A stretch of 64,000 nt of DNA from a virus (IMGVR_UViG_3300027710_001079:1-64000), one strand, 5' to 3'. Shown: positions 9,400 to 26,535, numbered from the stretch's first letter. The notes: generated from the sequence alone by a model not told the origin. Numbers and translations: made by a program.

Positions 9400-12300
9400 T
9401 GTCTGATGAATTGAATCAGGTGGAAGACAAGAACACACCGAGCACTAGAAAAAGTGTTAACCTATTACCGGTGCTGTTCAGGACAGATAAGAACAGCAAG
9501 TTCTTAGCAGGTACTATTGACCAATTAATACAACCACCTCAATTAAAGAGACTTGACGGATGGGTCGGCAGTAAAATTACTCCAACATATGATCCAAGCA
9601 AGGATTATTATATTGAGTCTAATCTTAAAACTAGACAAGATTATCAATTAGAACCTGCACTAGTAGTTACTAATGATATTTTAAAAATTATTAAATCTAC
9701 AGCATATGATGATTTAATCAACCAACTTGACTATGAAGGTGCAAATACTTCGAGACTTGATAGACTTTTTGACCCGCAGTTTTATTCATACGACCCACAC
9801 ATTGACTGGGACAAATTTGTTAACTTTGAAAAATACTATTGGATTCCTGCAGGTCCTAATTCAATCTCAATATCAAATCAACAACGAGAAGTAGTTAGCA
9901 CATACAATGTAACTGACACTGCTGACGGTTTTAATTTTGTTTTCACCCCTGATGGACTTACTCCTGCTCCTCAAATTACTTTGTACAGGGGAGTTACTTA
10001 TAAATTCAATGTTAAGAGTCTAAGTACATTCTGGATTAAGACTTCTAGAATTACTGGGAAAGAAGCTCCTTACAGGGCTACTACTAATAACGGTATTTCT
10101 GAAGGTGAAATAACATTAACTATTGATCACACAACTCCTAAAGTTCTTTACTATGTTTCAGAAACAGAAATTCTCAATGGCGGAGAGTTCATCATCAAAG
10201 ATATTGAAGAAAACAGCTTCATTGATGTAGAGAAAGAAATTTTAGGAAAGAAAAATTATAAGTCTTTCTCTGGAGTTGAATTCACTAACGGAATGAAAAT
10301 TAACTTTGTTGGTCAAGTATCTCCTGAAACATACAAAGATAAAGAATTTGTTGTTGAAGGTGTGGGTTCTGAAATTAAGTTAGTTGAATTTGATTCTCTA
10401 ATTGCACCGGAACGCTTTGCTACTGTTTTTGATGAAAGGTTTGATAGCGAAAGCTTTGACAAATATGCATTTGATCAATCTATTAATCTTCCTCTAGTAC
10501 CTGAATATATCACCATCAACAAGGCTAGTAAAGATAAAAACCCATGGAGTCGTTACAATCGCTGGTTCCACGAGGATGTTATCCGATTGAGTGCAAAACT
10601 CAACGGAGTACCAGTACTGCTACCATTTAGCGATAGAGCAAAACGACCTATTGTTGAATTTGAAGCTGACATGCAACTTCATAACTTTGGCAGTTTTGTT
10701 AAAAAGAATGTTCAGTTCATTGATACTATTACTACTGATGTATTTTCTACAGTAGAAGGCTCAGTTGGATATTACATCGACGGAGAAGAAGTTGGTCAAG
10801 GTGATCGAGTAATCTTTACTGCTGACAATGACAACTTTGTTAATAATAAAACTTATATTGTTAACTTTGTAAAAATTGGAGAAAAATTTAGAATCAGTTT
10901 AGACGAAGAACCTGATGTTACTCCGCAGGCAGGTGACTCAGTTGTTATTACTAAAGGTACTGTTAAGCGTGGTGAAAACTGGTGGTTCAACGGAACTAAC
11001 TGGGTATCAAGTCAGCAAAAAACTGCTTTAAATCAAGCACCTCGATTTGAGATCTACGATAATAATGGTGTTGCATATAGTGACCCAGTTTATAAAGAAA
11101 TTTTCTTAGGATCTAAGATTTTTGGTTATAGCATCGGCACAGGCGTTGCAGATTCTGTATTAGGATTTCCTTTAAAATACAAAAATATTTCTAATCAAGC
11201 ATATTATTTGTTTGAAAACTATTTCATGACTGATGTTAATTTTGTTGTTGACGGCAACAATTCTTACTCAGTTCCTGTGTCTAACGGCTTTATAAAAAGA
11301 AACGTTAATAGAAACGACTCCGTTTATATCAATGTGTGGACAGAGTCTGCTGGATATCAAATTCCTATTATTCAATATACCGTTGCAGACTCTGTAATTA
11401 CTGAATTAGAAATTACTGCGGTTGAAAATGCCGGTTATCAAAATATTGAAGTAGAAGTATTTGTCAACGAAGATAAAAAAGTTTTATTAGATGAGTATAC
11501 ATTATATGCATCTGGCAGAAGATATTTTGTAGTTTTTAAAAATCCAGTAACCGTTGGAGACAGAGTACTTCTTAAAGTTAAAGGCACTGGAAAACCTAGT
11601 CTAACCGGTGCATACGAAACTTCTTTAGGATTTACAAATAATCCGTTGAACGGCCCTATTTCTCAATTTACTCTTTCCGAGTTGTCTGATCACGTTAAGA
11701 CTATGATTGACAGGCATCCTAACTTTGTTGGAAGCTTCCCGGGAACTAGCAACATTAGAGATATTGATCAATTACCTAGTTACGGCACTAGACTAATCTG
11801 CAATAAAAACCCTCTCGCATTTGCTGCATATTTTATTGCTAACGACAAATACAATTTGTTGTCTGCAACAAGAACGGTTGCACAACATTACAATCAATTT
11901 AAATTAGGGTTGATTGATCAAATTACAAAACTTAAAGGTAATTACACTTCTGCAAAAGCATTAGATATTGCATTATACAATATGAATGTGAATAAAGAAG
12001 TATCTTTTCCTTATGCACTAACTGATATGGTTGCTTACGGTACTGATTTAGTTTCTAGATCGTATCCTGTAACTGACAGCAGAAATAAAAATTATTCAGT
12101 AGTGTCAACATTTAATCTAACTGAATTATCTTTACGTTCTGTTATAGTGTACAGAACAGACACTGCTGGCAATATAGTACAGCTAGTTCACGGGTCTGAA
12201 TATGAATTTGATCTATTTGATTCGTCAGTTAATATTAAAATTGATTTAGTCAAAGGAGACATTATTACTGTTAATGATTATCCTAGTACTAAAGGCTGCT

Positions 12301-15300
12301 ACGTACCGCCTACACCTACTAAGTTAGGTCTATATCCTAAATTTGAACCTAAGATTTATCTTGATGATACGTTTGCAGGAGAAGCAAGGAATGTTATTCA
12401 AGGACATGACGGCAGTATTATGCTGGCATTTGATGACTACCGAGACGACATAATTTTAGAATTTGAAAAAAGAGTCTTCAATAACATTAAGATTAATTAC
12501 AATCCTGAATTGCTAGATATCAATAGTATTCTTCCGGGTGCGTTTAGAACTAACAAATATAACCTTAAAGAAGTTAATGATATTCTTTCCAGAGAATTTT
12601 TAAAGTGGGATGCGTTCTACGGATTTAATTATTCCTTTAACACTACTGCTACTGAAGATAGAAAAACTTGGAACTATAAAACAGGAAAAGATTTAGTTAC
12701 TAAATTGCCACTTCCTGGCAACTGGAGAGGTATCTACAAATATTTCTTTGATACAGATCGTCCACATACTCACCCTTGGGAAATGTTAGGCTTTCCTATT
12801 ATGCCTGAATGGTGGGTCGATGCATATGGACCTGCACCATATACTAGAGGCAACACTATTTTATGGGAAGACATTGAAAAAGGGTTTATTAGAGAACCTA
12901 ACAATTTCACTGTTAATGCAAAATACATTAGAACAGGATTGTCTAGAATATTGCCTGTTGACGACAACGGAAATCTTTTAGACCCGGCATCGGCTAATAT
13001 TGCTACCGGACTAGATTATCTTAGCACAACTGATAATTGGAAATTTGGAGATATTGCTCCAGTTGAAGCTGCTTGGAGAAGAAGTGCCCTATATCCTTTT
13101 GCAGTACAAATTTTAATGGCTTTAGCACAACCAGCTAGCTATGCAGCTATGTTGTTCGACACTAGTAGAATAACAAAAAATCTTGCGGGACAATACGGTT
13201 ACGGTGAAAATAAAGAATTCGTTAGCTTTGATATTCTTAAATTATATCAAGATGTTATTAACGATCAAGACACCCTTGCTGCTGGATACAGTGTGTTTTT
13301 AATTGAAGCAGGCAAACAAAAAAATAGAAAGTATCTATCTGAACTTAAATCTGAATTGAATTTTATTTCTTTTAAACTAAGCCATAAATTAGGCGGATTT
13401 GTTAATAAAGAAAAATTTAAAGTTATTGTAGACAGTGTAAGTCCTAACAGTGTTAGCACTGGCGTTGCATTAGTTAACGAAGATCATGAGATATTTTTAG
13501 ACAAAAGTAGTCCAGTTAAGAGTTTAGGAATCAGTGGAGTTATTGTTCAACGAACAGAAAAGGGTTATTCTATCAGAGGATATGATACAAAGAATCCTTA
13601 TTTCAATTGCCTGATGCCAAATTTCACAGCAACTGATCCTGCAATTACAGTAGGCGGAAAATCAGAAGCATATGTAGATTGGGCAGCTTCTAGTGCAAAT
13701 CCTATGACAGGTCTTGATACTACTTCAGTCAGTACAAATTCTGGTTATAGATATTACAAACAAGGTCAAGTAGTTAGATATTTAGGCGGCTTCTATCGAG
13801 TAAAGATGGGTCACAATTCTGGCTCAACGTTTGACTCTTCTAAATTCCAACCGCTTCCGGCACTGCCAGTTATAGGCGGAGTATCAGTTCGTCGTCCTTC
13901 TAAATTTGGTTCAACAGTTACAGAAATTCCTTACGGTATCGAGTATGAGAACCCTGAAGATATTCATGCAGTTTTATTAGGTTACAGTAAGTGGCTTGAA
14001 AGTCAAGGATTTGTTTTTGACGAGTATAATAAAGACCTTACAGAAATTTTAGATTGGACATTTAGCTCCAAAGAAATGCTATACTGGACTACACAAAAGT
14101 GGTCAGTTGGCAGTGTAATTACTTTAAGTCCTTTTGCAAACGGTGTTAAATTTGAAGATACAACCGCAGTAGTTGACGGATTAACCAATGCATTCTACGA
14201 CTACAGTGTTTTAAAAGCAGACGGTACTGTACTTTCTAATAAGTCTATTTCTACTTCAAGAGACGAAAACGTTTTCACAATTAAAACAGTGAATACCACT
14301 GACGGAATCTTTTTTGCAAGATTAAATCTAGTACAAAAAGAACATACCCTGGTATTGAATAATTCTACTTTGTTCAATGATGTGATCTACGAACCAGAGA
14401 CTGGATATAAGCAACGTAGAATTAAGTTAATAGGCTTTATCACTGGTGGTTGGAACGGCGATATGTTTAGTCCTGGCTTTATCTACGATGAAGCACAGAT
14501 TTCTACATGGGAAAAATTTACAGATTATTCTACAGGTGATGTAGTATTCTATGCGGGCAATTATTATTCTGCAATTTCAAAAGTTTTAGGTGCAGCTGAA
14601 TTTAATTTCAACGAATGGTCTGTACTAGGAGAAAAACCTGTAGCAGAACTTCTTCCTAACTTTGATTATAAAATTGGTCAGTTCGAAGATTTTTATAGTC
14701 TTGATATTGATAATTTTGATGCGACTCAACAAAGTCTTGCACAACACCTTGTTGGTTACAGTCCGAGAAGTTATCTTGATAACATTTTTACTAATGCGAC
14801 AAGCCAGTATAAATTCTATCAAGGCTACATTAAAGAAAAAGGTACTAGAAATACAATTAGTAAATTGGCCAAGGCTAGTATTATTTCTCAAGGCGGCTTC
14901 GTAGATTTCTATGAAGATTGGGCATTCAGGATCGGTAACTACGGTTCATTCCCTACTAACGAAACATTAGAGCTTACTTTAAATGAGTTGCAATTCAAAG
15001 AGAATCCGCAAATTATTAAATTTGTCGAAACTGAACCAATCACATACAGTGAGTTTATAAGCTATCAGACTCCTGAAACCATTGCTATTAAAACAAGCGA
15101 TTACTCTAGCACACCTTTTAAAACAACTAGTACCGCTCTTTCTGACAGTGTAGCTATCTTACCGACTGCTGGATATGCTAGACTTGATGATGTTACGGCT
15201 ACGGCTTTCAACAGAGACAGCCTGCTTGACATTGCTAACAACAGAAGTCTAAAAGATGGAGACACGGTGTGGGTTGGATTCCTACCTAACGGTAACTGGG

Positions 15301-18300
15301 ACATCTATAGATATACTCAGATTTCTACAAGAATTGTAGATGTGGATGTTTATTCGCCAGGGTCTAGTTTATTAGTAACAACTGATTTTAGACACAATTT
15401 ATCTATTGGGGATATTATTAGTATTAGTCAGTTTGACGGACAAGTTGATGGAGTATACACAGTTGATCAAATTATAGAACTTAATCAGTTTGTGGTTTCG
15501 TCTGTTCTTACAACATTAACAACTCCATTTTCTCCAGCAATAGGATTGTTGTTTAAATTTGTCAGTTCAAGACTTGGACAGTTTGACGATTTAGAAAATT
15601 CTATATTACTTGATAAGATCGGTGTCGATGAAAAGATATGGGTAGATGATCAACTAGGTAAGTGGGCAGTGTATCAAAAGACAAACAATTTTGTTTCAAC
15701 AGAATTTAAATCTCCTTATGTTGCTTACACACTAGGACAGAATCAACAGTATGGCTACCAAGTCGCTGGCAATTCTGCAGGAACAAAACTAGTAACTAGC
15801 TCCCCTAATTTTTATTACTCAGCAGACGGCCGCTCTCTAGATTTTGGAAAAGTTTATACCTACAAGATCAATAGTGGACAGGCTCTATTCTCTAGTGCAG
15901 TGTACCCAAACATTTCTATATCAGACACGTACTTCACAGGAACTAATACTTCTTTATTCGGGCAGTCGATTAAATTTGATGATGATAATGATTTGGTCTT
16001 TATTGGCTCGCCTGGTACATCGTACATTCGACAAGTTACTGCAACTAACAAATTTAGTACAGTTAACTTAACTACTTCAACATCAAACTTTATAGAACAA
16101 GGATTTGTTAGAATAGCTAGAATTGATTTTGACAACAACGAAATTTTGTTTAATGCAGCAATTAGCAGCCCTCAGCCTCAGTCTGGAGCAAACTTTGGAC
16201 ATGCTATGCACGTTGGAAATATTTCTCCAACTTCTAAGGTACTATTTGTTTCAAGTCCCGATCATGACGGCATTGGTGCAGTTCATTATTCTGTACTGAA
16301 CATAACTACTAGTTCTGTTAGTGTTGCAGCTAGTGCAGATACAAATGCAAGGATTTCAGTTAGTGGACTAACTGCTGGCAGTAAATTTGGTAATGCAATT
16401 ACTGGTAATTCTTCTGGTACTAAAATTGCAGTGTCGGCACCTGGATGGTCTACGTCGACCGGTGCAGTGTTTGTTTACTCACTTGCAGGTTCTGGAACTT
16501 ACACTAATGTACAGACAATTACTTCTCTAGATAATGCATTTATCGGTATTGCAGGACCCGGAACTGGGTTTGGCAACAGCATAGTAATGAGTGAATCTGG
16601 AGACTACCTGTTTATTTCTGCAACTAAAGCAAGCGATAAAACTACTCGTTCGGGTAAAGTTATTGCAATGAAATTAACTAATGGGCAATATGTAGTAGAT
16701 CAAGTTATTGATAATCCTTATTTAAATAACGGTTATGACTTTGGCAGTACTATGGAATTGTCTCCAGATAACAAGACTTTAGTAGTATCTTCAGCAGGTG
16801 CAAGTCACAAACCTTTTGCTACATTTGACAGTTATACTTCTGCAATTGCTGGCAGAGAAAAATATGTACTAGACCCTAACAGTAATCTAAGAGCATCAAG
16901 AACTACATTTGATTCTGATACAACTAATTTTTATTCTGTAATTAAAAATTCTGGTGCAGTCTTTACCTTTGTAAAAGAAAATGAAAAATATATCTTCGGC
17001 GAAGAACTTTTTAATCAGTTATCAATTGCTGGGCAATTATACGGAAATAGTGTGCATGTACACAATTCCGGTGTTGTAGTAGGTGCACCTGGCTTAGATA
17101 GGCAACAATCTCAAATTGGTGCTTTATATTTTTATACAGCTAAGTCTGATTCACTAAACAGCTGGAAACTTATTAGATCTGAGGAAGACCTTGTTGATCT
17201 AAGTACAATTAAAACAGTTAAAACTATCAACACAAAAGATCAGTCAGTAGTTGATTATTTAGAAATCATAGATCCATTGAAAGGTAAGATATCTGGCTTT
17301 GCTGATCAAGAACTTTCTTATAAGTCATTGTTTGACCCTGCGGTTTATTCTATAGGTGTTAGCGGAGTGGTGACTAACACTAACAACAACTGGTTAGACG
17401 AACACGTTGGAAAATTATGGTGGGATCTGAGCTCAGTCAAATATGTTTGGTATGAGCAAGGTGAATTAGAATTCCGTAGAAATAGTTGGAATACTTTATT
17501 CCCTGGATCTATGATAGATGTATACGAATGGGTAAGAACATCATATCTTCCTAGCCAGTGGAGTGCAATTGCTGATACTAACGAAGGCCTTGCACAAGGC
17601 ATTAGCGGCCAGCCTAAATTTATCGACAATTCAGTTATTTCTGTAAAACAAATTTGGAATCCTATTTCTAACTCGTTTAGCAATGTCTATTATTACTGGG
17701 TTAAAAACAAGATTACTATTCCTGAAGGTGCATCTAGAAGACTAAGTGCATACGATGTTGCAACCCTTATTGCAGATCCCAAAGTAAAAGGTGTTAAGTT
17801 TGCATCTATTATTGCAAACAATGCGTTTATGGTAACTAACATGGGCAGTTCTATCATTGGAACTGACATTAATTTATCAATTGACGTAGATACAACTGGA
17901 AAAGAAATCAATAAACACACTGAATGGTTGTTGCTGCAAGATGGAAATGCATCTAGCGTACCTAATACACTAATGATCAGAAAACTAATAGACAGTCTAT
18001 TAGGAAAAGATACAGCAGGTAACTCAGTACCAGACCCAATGTTGTCTGATAGATTAAAGTACGGAATTGAATTTAGACCAAGACAAAGTATGTTCAAAGA
18101 TAGAATCGGTGCTCTAAGAACATTGGTTGAATACACTAACAGCGTATTGAAAACTGCTAACATTGTCGACAGTGTAAACTTTGCCAAGTTCAATGCTAAA
18201 GATGAGATTCCTAACCAAGTATTAGGAACTTATGATGTATTAGTTGAAGACTTGATCGAAAGAGATTTTGCAGTCAGTACTAGAAATCTTAAGAGAGCAC

Positions 18301-21300
18301 AGTTAACTTGCCAGGTAAGAAATGGTAAAATTATTTCTGTTACAATTATTGATCCGGGATTCGGGTACGGCACATTGGAAAAAGTTTTAGTTAACTCTAA
18401 CCAAGAAGCAGTTAACTATGTTGGTCCAACTGTTACTATTGACGGCAATGGTAGTGATGCAAAAATTGTAACTGAAGTTAACGTTGTTGGCGAAATTGTT
18501 AAAGTCACAGTGGTAAATCCTGGAAAGAATTATACAGCATCTCCAGCATTAGCAGTTAGACCTTTCACAGTAATAGTAAGAACAGACGACACAGTAAATG
18601 GTCGCTGGAGTCGCTACGAATGGGAATACGATCTTAAAGTATTTTTAAGAAAGTACACTCAGTCCTATGATACTGCTAACTTCTGGAAATATATTGATTG
18701 GGTTGACACAACTTACAATCCTGCACAAGATATACTTGCTACAATAGATGCACCGTACCAGCTAGCCAGTGTATCTAGTATCCCTGCTGGCAATTATGTT
18801 AAAGTAAGAAACGGCGGTGATGGCAGATATATTATTTTAAGAAAGCGTTTATCTACTGCCGGTGTTGGAACTTACAATAGCTCATTTGATTTGATTTATC
18901 AAGAAAATGGTACTATTAAGTTAGACGAGTCTATCTGGAACTATAAAGCATCAGTATACGGATGGGATCAAGTATCCGGATGGGATCAAACTTCTTGGGA
19001 TCAAAATCCTGCTAAAGAAACTGAAAACATTATATACGGCTTACTTGAAGATGTATTTGTAGGGCCGTTAAAAGTTTACTATAACAAACTTTTCTTTAAG
19101 CTAATCAAATATGCACTAAGCGAGCAAAAATTCTTAGACTGGGCATTTAAAACATCGTTTATTAACGTGTATAATCATGCCGGAAGTCTAGATCAACGAC
19201 CTGTTTATAAGTTAAACAACGAATCTTATTACCAAGACTACATTAACGAAACTAAACCATACCATACTAAGATTAGGAATTTTACTAACAACTACACTGC
19301 AACAGACGTTACAAGTGCAGTCATTACTGACTTTGACCTGCCATCAGTTTACAGTCCTAGTCAAGGCAGATTTATTCCTGTTACATTTGGTAGAGCAGAA
19401 TTGAACACGTATCCTTGGAAATCTTGGTTACAGAGTTATTCTTATTCAGTTGATGCTATAGATGTATATGACGGCGGCTCTGGGTATGAATTACAACCAC
19501 TGGTTGAAATTTCTCCTCAGCCAGGCGATACTACTGGCACTGGTGCTAAGGCAGTGGCATATATTGCACTTGGAAAAGTAAGTCAAATTGTTGTTACTGA
19601 TGCAGGTTCTGGGTACACTGCAACTCCTATTATTAAACTAATTGGTGGCGGCCCGACAACTCTTACTCCAGCAAGAGTATCTGTAAGAATTACTAACGGT
19701 GCTGTTAGATCAAACTCTATTACGATGAAATTTGATAGAGTATCTGGATATAATGAAATTACTACATCTACTGCATTTGATTCTTACACTGCAACTGGTG
19801 CTAGCCGAGAGTTTGATTTAACATGGGCACCTAGTCCTGATAAGAATAACATCACAGTTAAGGTAGACGGTATCCGTGTTCTTTCTGGAGATTACACTGT
19901 TGAGAAATATTCTGAAAAATACAATGGATATTCTAAACAGTACGGCAAAATAGTACTTGCAGATATTCCTAAAAAATTATCAAAGATCACGGTAGAGTAT
20001 AAAAAGGATCATTCTTTATACCATGCAGTTGATAGAATCAGAGATTACTATGCACCGGTATCTGGTATGCCGGGTAATACTGCAACTATGTTAATGAATG
20101 GATTAGAATATCCCGGAGTAACAATTGACACCCTACCATTTGAAGTTTCAAAAGGTTGGGACACTACTTTGTTTGGTGACAGTAATTGGGATGATTTTAT
20201 TCCAGAAGTAGGTGCGTATGAAACCAAAGGACCAAGAGTAACTGCTACTGTGGCGGCAACTACTAGCAATAGTGCTGGTTCAGTATTATACTTTACATTA
20301 GCAACTAATAAAGATATTACAGGTGTTCGAGTGGGATCTACGGTTACTATTGCAACAGTAATCTATACAGTTACTTCGTCTACCATTGATACCGCTAACA
20401 TGACTAGATGGGTATTACAATTAGGAGCACCGGTCGGAGTAACTCCTGGTGCCTCTCTAGCATTTGTAAATCCAAATCCATTAGTCTACACTTTGCCTTT
20501 CGTTCCAACATTAGGCCAAGGATACAATGCATATATTAAGTATTCAGGTACTGACAATTTTGTAAGAATTGATACTACTGCTACAGCATTTGTTGGCAAT
20601 GGATACGTTAGTACAATTACAGTTCCTGCAATTTATAATTCTAATGATAGAGTATTGTTTAGGTCTACTTCAAGTGACGGCTCTTTACCAGTTGTTGATT
20701 TAGATTTAGATACCTATATTAATCCTAACGGTGCTACTAGCCCCGGATGGTATTATGACAACATCAATGGTATGATGGTACCTACTAAGTCTGATGACTT
20801 AGAAGATATCAACATTGATGGTGATAAGTTAATCAGTGCAGCTAACAGTTACGGTCCTGAAGAAAATCTTCCAGGTAGGGTTTCTGATAGTTTAGGAATC
20901 AACGTCTACACTTATCCTACAGCAGGTGCAGCGTTAATGATTAACAAAAAGTATTTTAAAGACGCATTCACTAGTAGATATCCAATCGGGTTTACACCTC
21001 CTAGTAATGAATCCGTTGAAGTAATGTTAAACAACAGATTGTTGTCATATGGTGTGGATTACATTATAGATTATCAAACTAATGAAGTTATTTTCTTAGA
21101 AGATCCTTATGCCGGAATTCGAGGTCCTTATTTTAATCCTACAGATGTCTTACCAAGACGCCAGGGCACGGTAATTGAAAGTAATGCAGGAGATGATACC
21201 TTTACCGGTCCATACCCTCTTGGATTTTCCTGGAACATGTTTGGAACATTGTACAATGAAGTGTATGTTGGAACAAACGGCTATTTAACTTTTGGTGCCG

Positions 21301-23720
21301 GCGATAGCCAGTGGACTCCGCTAGTGCTAGGGCAATTAATAGCACCTGCAATTTATATTGAATATTGTGACTTGTGGCAAGATTACGGTATTAATCCTAG
21401 TACAGGGCTACGAAATACTCCGCTTTCAACTGGTGAAACTCCAGGCCTATTCTTAAGCGGCGGCGAAGTAGGCGACTTTGTATATTGGAGACTGCGTTTT
21501 CAAGGCTCTCATTATAATCAAAGAACTTCGACTACGACAGTTCCGGCGTATCAATTTGAAGTTACGTTATATAGTGACGGAACAAATCAGTACATCGAAA
21601 TGATTTATGAAAATACATGGAGAGGTGCAAACTTTAACGGCGACCAAGGATTTATTACTGGTGTTGCATTAGGTCGTTCTGGTAGCACACCGGGTACTGG
21701 TATTCTAGTAGATGATGCTAGTATTCAAAATAATACTAGCCATGTATTTTATAGTACCAGTAACGGCGGTAATTGGCAATATGCCGGTCGAGGAAGCTTC
21801 GATCCATTTAAGAATCAAAATCCAGATCCGGAACTATTATCTATTACTACTATGAGCGTTGGTGGCAAGAACTTGCTAGAAAAAGCATCAGTTCCTATTA
21901 CATATGCTAGTGGGCAGAAAGTATTTGATTTTGCATCTAGTTTTGCAGATATTAAGAGCAGTTATGTAACAGTTAACGGAGTTAAACGTACTGATTATAC
22001 ATTATCTGGATTAATTAAAGGAACTTCGGGCAGAGTAAAATTAACGTTTGCTACTAACTTGGCAATTGGAGATACCTTACAAGTTTGGTTCTTTGCTAGT
22101 GATCACAAAGCATTTAGTGAAGTTAAGGAGCAGATTATTGCAGTTACTTCGGGCACCACAGTGTTCACATTAACTTCACCTCCGGGAAATATTCAACCGT
22201 TCCACAGTCAATTGATTGTTGAGCGTGATGGTCTACGTTTGAGCCCACCAGACACTGTATATTATTCGGCAGCTAACGGAGTTAGATCATTCTCGTTAGA
22301 TCAGCATATTGATTACCCGCAAGGGCTACCTGATAGAGCTAAATTAGAAATTTATGTTAACGGTGTAAGAAGAGATTTTGACACCGCAGTTAGATTAAAT
22401 CAAGATGAAAATCTAGTAGAATTTAACACTCAAGAGTTAACGGATACTGATGTAGTTGCTATTACATTGTTAAGAGATCATGATTACTATGTTACTGGAT
22501 CAACATTAACATTAACTGATCGAGTTAACGTTGCTAGCTCTAGTACAATTAAAGTTACAACTTTTAACAACCATGATAACAGCTTGTTTAGAAGAGAACG
22601 CTTTAACGGTAACTATGCAGGCATCTTTAAGTTAAGCAGAACTGTAATCAATAGTAATTATGTTTGGGTTGAAGTTAACGGACGTCCAATTACTAGAGAA
22701 ACTGAATTTAAAATTGGATCTGATAGCAGAACAGTTATCTTGAATGAGCAATACAAATTAAAATCCACTGATACAGTAGTGATTATGAGTGTAGTTGATC
22801 AAACAAGTGAAGCACTAGTTGGTTATAGGATTTTCCGTGACAATCTTGGTAGGACACATTACAAGAGAATTAGCCAAGAAAATTCTACCCAACTTGCAGC
22901 AGATCTATTGCCAACTGATACTTCTATTACAGTAGAAGATTCGAGCGTATTGACATTGCCAAATCACAGTAACAATCGTCCTGGCGTTATTTTAATTGAC
23001 GGAGAACGAATTGAATTTTATAAAGTAGAAGGTAATAAACTCAGCTGGTTACGCAGAGGAACATTAGGCACAGGCATTAAATCTTTACACAAAGAAAGTT
23101 CTATAGTGTTAGATCAAGGTCCTGAGCAAAATATTCCGATTGTTGAATATAAGAAACAAGATAAGTTTACTATTAATAGCACAACTAACACAGTACTAAC
23201 ATTAACAAATATTGTGTTTGATGGCGGAGTTATTAATTCTTATAATCATGTTGACGTTGTTTATCAAGGCAGAGTGTTGCGTAAGCCACTATCTGATACT
23301 TACACTTCGTTATTCAACAACGGTGTAAAAGTTGTTAAAAATACAACAGCAACTTACAAGACAACCGATGTTAGTGTTGCATATGATTCAGGAGAAACTA
23401 ACTCTTATAACACTGCAAGTACAGTATTGTTATCAGCTGAATACAGCATTACCACAGCAACAAATACTATTAATTTGAACTTTACTCCTAGAGTGGGGTC
23501 AGAACTAAAAGTAATTCAAACAGTGTCTCAAGAGTCTGGAATTGAATATTCTAACATCCATTCTAGAAATGTTGAGCAAGTTAAGTTCTTGTTGGAGAGG
23601 CCATCTTTCCTACCAGATAAATATTACTATGGTCAGAATACTGCAACAGATCAATACCTAATCCTTGAATTTGGGGATACATTAGACAGTGAAACAGGAG
23701 ATCCTTTAATAGGTTCATAA
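9399..23720 (+). CDS. gp7: Giant baseplate/tail protein in the gp7 position (4773 aa)
   Basis: One uninterrupted frame of 14.3 kb. T4 gp7 is 1032 residues and also follows gp6, so the gp7 name rests mainly on order and on an N-terminus ([20 protein letters not shown]) that I associate with large structural proteins of marine T4-like phages. Visible domains: a cupredoxin-like beta domain without metal ligands at about 180-270; FG-GAP/integrin-type propeller blades at about 2110-2600 ([71 protein letters not shown]); G-x-GY repeats near 2960-3050 and 3340-3420; and a nidogen-like stretch with [11 protein letters not shown] at about 3930-4130. A baseplate arm or adhesin-bearing wedge is likely. 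Coupled to gp6 by a one-base overlap and followed two bases later by the collagen-like gene. The virion role is firm; equivalence to gp7 is moderate. Confidence 0.8.
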   Translation: MSDELNQVEDKNTPSTRKSVNLLPVLFRTDKNSKFLAGTIDQLIQPPQLKRLDGWVGSKITPTYDPSKDYYIESNLKTRQDYQLEPALVVTNDILKIIKSTAYDDLINQLDYEGANTSRLDRLFDPQFYSYDPHIDWDKFVNFEKYYWIPAGPNSISISNQQREVVSTYNVTDTADGFNFVFTPDGLTPAPQITLYRGVTYKFNVKSLSTFWIKTSRITGKEAPYRATTNNGISEGEITLTIDHTTPKVLYYVSETEILNGGEFIIKDIEENSFIDVEKEILGKKNYKSFSGVEFTNGMKINFVGQVSPETYKDKEFVVEGVGSEIKLVEFDSLIAPERFATVFDERFDSESFDKYAFDQSINLPLVPEYITINKASKDKNPWSRYNRWFHEDVIRLSAKLNGVPVLLPFSDRAKRPIVEFEADMQLHNFGSFVKKNVQFIDTITTDVFSTVEGSVGYYIDGEEVGQGDRVIFTADNDNFVNNKTYIVNFVKIGEKFRISLDEEPDVTPQAGDSVVITKGTVKRGENWWFNGTNWVSSQQKTALNQAPRFEIYDNNGVAYSDPVYKEIFLGSKIFGYSIGTGVADSVLGFPLKYKNISNQAYYLFENYFMTDVNFVVDGNNSYSVPVSNGFIKRNVNRNDSVYINVWTESAGYQIPIIQYTVADSVITELEITAVENAGYQNIEVEVFVNEDKKVLLDEYTLYASGRRYFVVFKNPVTVGDRVLLKVKGTGKPSLTGAYETSLGFTNNPLNGPISQFTLSELSDHVKTMIDRHPNFVGSFPGTSNIRDIDQLPSYGTRLICNKNPLAFAAYFIANDKYNLLSATRTVAQHYNQFKLGLIDQITKLKGNYTSAKALDIALYNMNVNKEVSFPYALTDMVAYGTDLVSRSYPVTDSRNKNYSVVSTFNLTELSLRSVIVYRTDTAGNIVQLVHGSEYEFDLFDSSVNIKIDLVKGDIITVNDYPSTKGCYVPPTPTKLGLYPKFEPKIYLDDTFAGEARNVIQGHDGSIMLAFDDYRDDIILEFEKRVFNNIKINYNPELLDINSILPGAFRTNKYNLKEVNDILSREFLKWDAFYGFNYSFNTTATEDRKTWNYKTGKDLVTKLPLPGNWRGIYKYFFDTDRPHTHPWEMLGFPIMPEWWVDAYGPAPYTRGNTILWEDIEKGFIREPNNFTVNAKYIRTGLSRILPVDDNGNLLDPASANIATGLDYLSTTDNWKFGDIAPVEAAWRRSALYPFAVQILMALAQPASYAAMLFDTSRITKNLAGQYGYGENKEFVSFDILKLYQDVINDQDTLAAGYSVFLIEAGKQKNRKYLSELKSELNFISFKLSHKLGGFVNKEKFKVIVDSVSPNSVSTGVALVNEDHEIFLDKSSPVKSLGISGVIVQRTEKGYSIRGYDTKNPYFNCLMPNFTATDPAITVGGKSEAYVDWAASSANPMTGLDTTSVSTNSGYRYYKQGQVVRYLGGFYRVKMGHNSGSTFDSSKFQPLPALPVIGGVSVRRPSKFGSTVTEIPYGIEYENPEDIHAVLLGYSKWLESQGFVFDEYNKDLTEILDWTFSSKEMLYWTTQKWSVGSVITLSPFANGVKFEDTTAVVDGLTNAFYDYSVLKADGTVLSNKSISTSRDENVFTIKTVNTTDGIFFARLNLVQKEHTLVLNNSTLFNDVIYEPETGYKQRRIKLIGFITGGWNGDMFSPGFIYDEAQISTWEKFTDYSTGDVVFYAGNYYSAISKVLGAAEFNFNEWSVLGEKPVAELLPNFDYKIGQFEDFYSLDIDNFDATQQSLAQHLVGYSPRSYLDNIFTNATSQYKFYQGYIKEKGTRNTISKLAKASIISQGGFVDFYEDWAFRIGNYGSFPTNETLELTLNELQFKENPQIIKFVETEPITYSEFISYQTPETIAIKTSDYSSTPFKTTSTALSDSVAILPTAGYARLDDVTATAFNRDSLLDIANNRSLKDGDTVWVGFLPNGNWDIYRYTQISTRIVDVDVYSPGSSLLVTTDFRHNLSIGDIISISQFDGQVDGVYTVDQIIELNQFVVSSVLTTLTTPFSPAIGLLFKFVSSRLGQFDDLENSILLDKIGVDEKIWVDDQLGKWAVYQKTNNFVSTEFKSPYVAYTLGQNQQYGYQVAGNSAGTKLVTSSPNFYYSADGRSLDFGKVYTYKINSGQALFSSAVYPNISISDTYFTGTNTSLFGQSIKFDDDNDLVFIGSPGTSYIRQVTATNKFSTVNLTTSTSNFIEQGFVRIARIDFDNNEILFNAAISSPQPQSGANFGHAMHVGNISPTSKVLFVSSPDHDGIGAVHYSVLNITTSSVSVAASADTNARISVSGLTAGSKFGNAITGNSSGTKIAVSAPGWSTSTGAVFVYSLAGSGTYTNVQTITSLDNAFIGIAGPGTGFGNSIVMSESGDYLFISATKASDKTTRSGKVIAMKLTNGQYVVDQVIDNPYLNNGYDFGSTMELSPDNKTLVVSSAGASHKPFATFDSYTSAIAGREKYVLDPNSNLRASRTTFDSDTTNFYSVIKNSGAVFTFVKENEKYIFGEELFNQLSIAGQLYGNSVHVHNSGVVVGAPGLDRQQSQIGALYFYTAKSDSLNSWKLIRSEEDLVDLSTIKTVKTINTKDQSVVDYLEIIDPLKGKISGFADQELSYKSLFDPAVYSIGVSGVVTNTNNNWLDEHVGKLWWDLSSVKYVWYEQGELEFRRNSWNTLFPGSMIDVYEWVRTSYLPSQWSAIADTNEGLAQGISGQPKFIDNSVISVKQIWNPISNSFSNVYYYWVKNKITIPEGASRRLSAYDVATLIADPKVKGVKFASIIANNAFMVTNMGSSIIGTDINLSIDVDTTGKEINKHTEWLLLQDGNASSVPNTLMIRKLIDSLLGKDTAGNSVPDPMLSDRLKYGIEFRPRQSMFKDRIGALRTLVEYTNSVLKTANIVDSVNFAKFNAKDEIPNQVLGTYDVLVEDLIERDFAVSTRNLKRAQLTCQVRNGKIISVTIIDPGFGYGTLEKVLVNSNQEAVNYVGPTVTIDGNGSDAKIVTEVNVVGEIVKVTVVNPGKNYTASPALAVRPFTVIVRTDDTVNGRWSRYEWEYDLKVFLRKYTQSYDTANFWKYIDWVDTTYNPAQDILATIDAPYQLASVSSIPAGNYVKVRNGGDGRYIILRKRLSTAGVGTYNSSFDLIYQENGTIKLDESIWNYKASVYGWDQVSGWDQTSWDQNPAKETENIIYGLLEDVFVGPLKVYYNKLFFKLIKYALSEQKFLDWAFKTSFINVYNHAGSLDQRPVYKLNNESYYQDYINETKPYHTKIRNFTNNYTATDVTSAVITDFDLPSVYSPSQGRFIPVTFGRAELNTYPWKSWLQSYSYSVDAIDVYDGGSGYELQPLVEISPQPGDTTGTGAKAVAYIALGKVSQIVVTDAGSGYTATPIIKLIGGGPTTLTPARVSVRITNGAVRSNSITMKFDRVSGYNEITTSTAFDSYTATGASREFDLTWAPSPDKNNITVKVDGIRVLSGDYTVEKYSEKYNGYSKQYGKIVLADIPKKLSKITVEYKKDHSLYHAVDRIRDYYAPVSGMPGNTATMLMNGLEYPGVTIDTLPFEVSKGWDTTLFGDSNWDDFIPEVGAYETKGPRVTATVAATTSNSAGSVLYFTLATNKDITGVRVGSTVTIATVIYTVTSSTIDTANMTRWVLQLGAPVGVTPGASLAFVNPNPLVYTLPFVPTLGQGYNAYIKYSGTDNFVRIDTTATAFVGNGYVSTITVPAIYNSNDRVLFRSTSSDGSLPVVDLDLDTYINPNGATSPGWYYDNINGMMVPTKSDDLEDINIDGDKLISAANSYGPEENLPGRVSDSLGINVYTYPTAGAALMINKKYFKDAFTSRYPIGFTPPSNESVEVMLNNRLLSYGVDYIIDYQTNEVIFLEDPYAGIRGPYFNPTDVLPRRQGTVIESNAGDDTFTGPYPLGFSWNMFGTLYNEVYVGTNGYLTFGAGDSQWTPLVLGQLIAPAIYIEYCDLWQDYGINPSTGLRNTPLSTGETPGLFLSGGEVGDFVYWRLRFQGSHYNQRTSTTTVPAYQFEVTLYSDGTNQYIEMIYENTWRGANFNGDQGFITGVALGRSGSTPGTGILVDDASIQNNTSHVFYSTSNGGNWQYAGRGSFDPFKNQNPDPELLSITTMSVGGKNLLEKASVPITYASGQKVFDFASSFADIKSSYVTVNGVKRTDYTLSGLIKGTSGRVKLTFATNLAIGDTLQVWFFASDHKAFSEVKEQIIAVTSGTTVFTLTSPPGNIQPFHSQLIVERDGLRLSPPDTVYYSAANGVRSFSLDQHIDYPQGLPDRAKLEIYVNGVRRDFDTAVRLNQDENLVEFNTQELTDTDVVAITLLRDHDYYVTGSTLTLTDRVNVASSSTIKVTTFNNHDNSLFRRERFNGNYAGIFKLSRTVINSNYVWVEVNGRPITRETEFKIGSDSRTVILNEQYKLKSTDTVVIMSVVDQTSEALVGYRIFRDNLGRTHYKRISQENSTQLAADLLPTDTSITVEDSSVLTLPNHSNNRPGVILIDGERIEFYKVEGNKLSWLRRGTLGTGIKSLHKESSIVLDQGPEQNIPIVEYKKQDKFTINSTTNTVLTLTNIVFDGGVINSYNHVDVVYQGRVLRKPLSDTYTSLFNNGVKVVKNTTATYKTTDVSVAYDSGETNSYNTASTVLLSAEYSITTATNTINLNFTPRVGSELKVIQTVSQESGIEYSNIHSRNVEQVKFLLERPSFLPDKYYYGQNTATDQYLILEFGDTLDSETGDPLIGS

Positions 23721-23721
23721 T

Positions 23722-25860
<2,139 letters not shown>

Positions 25861-25877
25861 AATAATAATGGATAAGT

Positions 25878-26534
25878 ATGAACATGCAAGAAGAAAATAA
25901 ACAACAAGAACAAAGGCCAGTGCAAGAAAAACGCCCCGACGAAGTTGGCGGAATTAGTCTTCAAGGTCATATTAAGATCTTTGATCCTGCCACTAAAGAA
26001 GTCTTTGTTAATAAACGCAATGCTATCCATTACGAAAATTTTAGTCTAGCACTGGTTAACAGTGTTGGAAATCAAGGTTACGGATGGGTCAGTAAAATGG
26101 CGTTCGGCAACGGAGGTAGTAGAGTCGACCCTACTGGTATTATTACATACTTAACACCTAACTCTGTTGGTCAAAATGCAGCATTATACAATAAAACTTA
26201 CGAAAAATCAGTTGACGCTGCTAGCTCATCTAATTTAGATCCTACAAGAAATTATATGGAATCTAGGCATTTAGTTGGTGCAACATACAGTGATCTTCTT
26301 GTTAGTTGTTTATTAGATTTTGGAGAACCTAACGGTCAGTCAGCGTTTGATAACAGTGCAAATTTAGACGGACAATTTGTATTTGATGAATTGGGATTAG
26401 TAGGATACGATTCTACTGGAAATGAATTGTTGTTAACACACGTTATTTTTCACCCTGTGCAAAAGAGTTTAAACAGAATGATACAAATTGACTACACTGT
26501 TAGGGTTCAAAGTATTAGTGGGGTAGGAGCATAA
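25878..26534 (+). CDS. Small tail/baseplate protein of unknown family
   Basis: 218 residues. The start is charged and Gln/Glu-rich (QEENKQQEQRPVQEKRPDE, disordered), followed by a beta-rich globular part (GGISLQGHIKIFDPATKEVF, then VSKMAFGNGGSRVDPTGI). The C-terminus (LNRMIQIDYTVRVQSISG) looks like a beta edge. It lies between the collagen-like fibre and the first collar-type fibre, with 17-base and 1-base gaps, so it probably belongs to the tail, perhaps as a connector of fibres to the baseplate. The leader GGATAAGT before ATG is a usable ribosome binding site. No family recognised; position alone might suggest gp8, but I see no sequence support for that. Confidence 0.7.
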   Translation: MNMQEENKQQEQRPVQEKRPDEVGGISLQGHIKIFDPATKEVFVNKRNAIHYENFSLALVNSVGNQGYGWVSKMAFGNGGSRVDPTGIITYLTPNSVGQNAALYNKTYEKSVDAASSSNLDPTRNYMESRHLVGATYSDLLVSCLLDFGEPNGQSAFDNSANLDGQFVFDELGLVGYDSTGNELLLTHVIFHPVQKSLNRMIQIDYTVRVQSISGVGA

Positions 26535-26535
26535 C

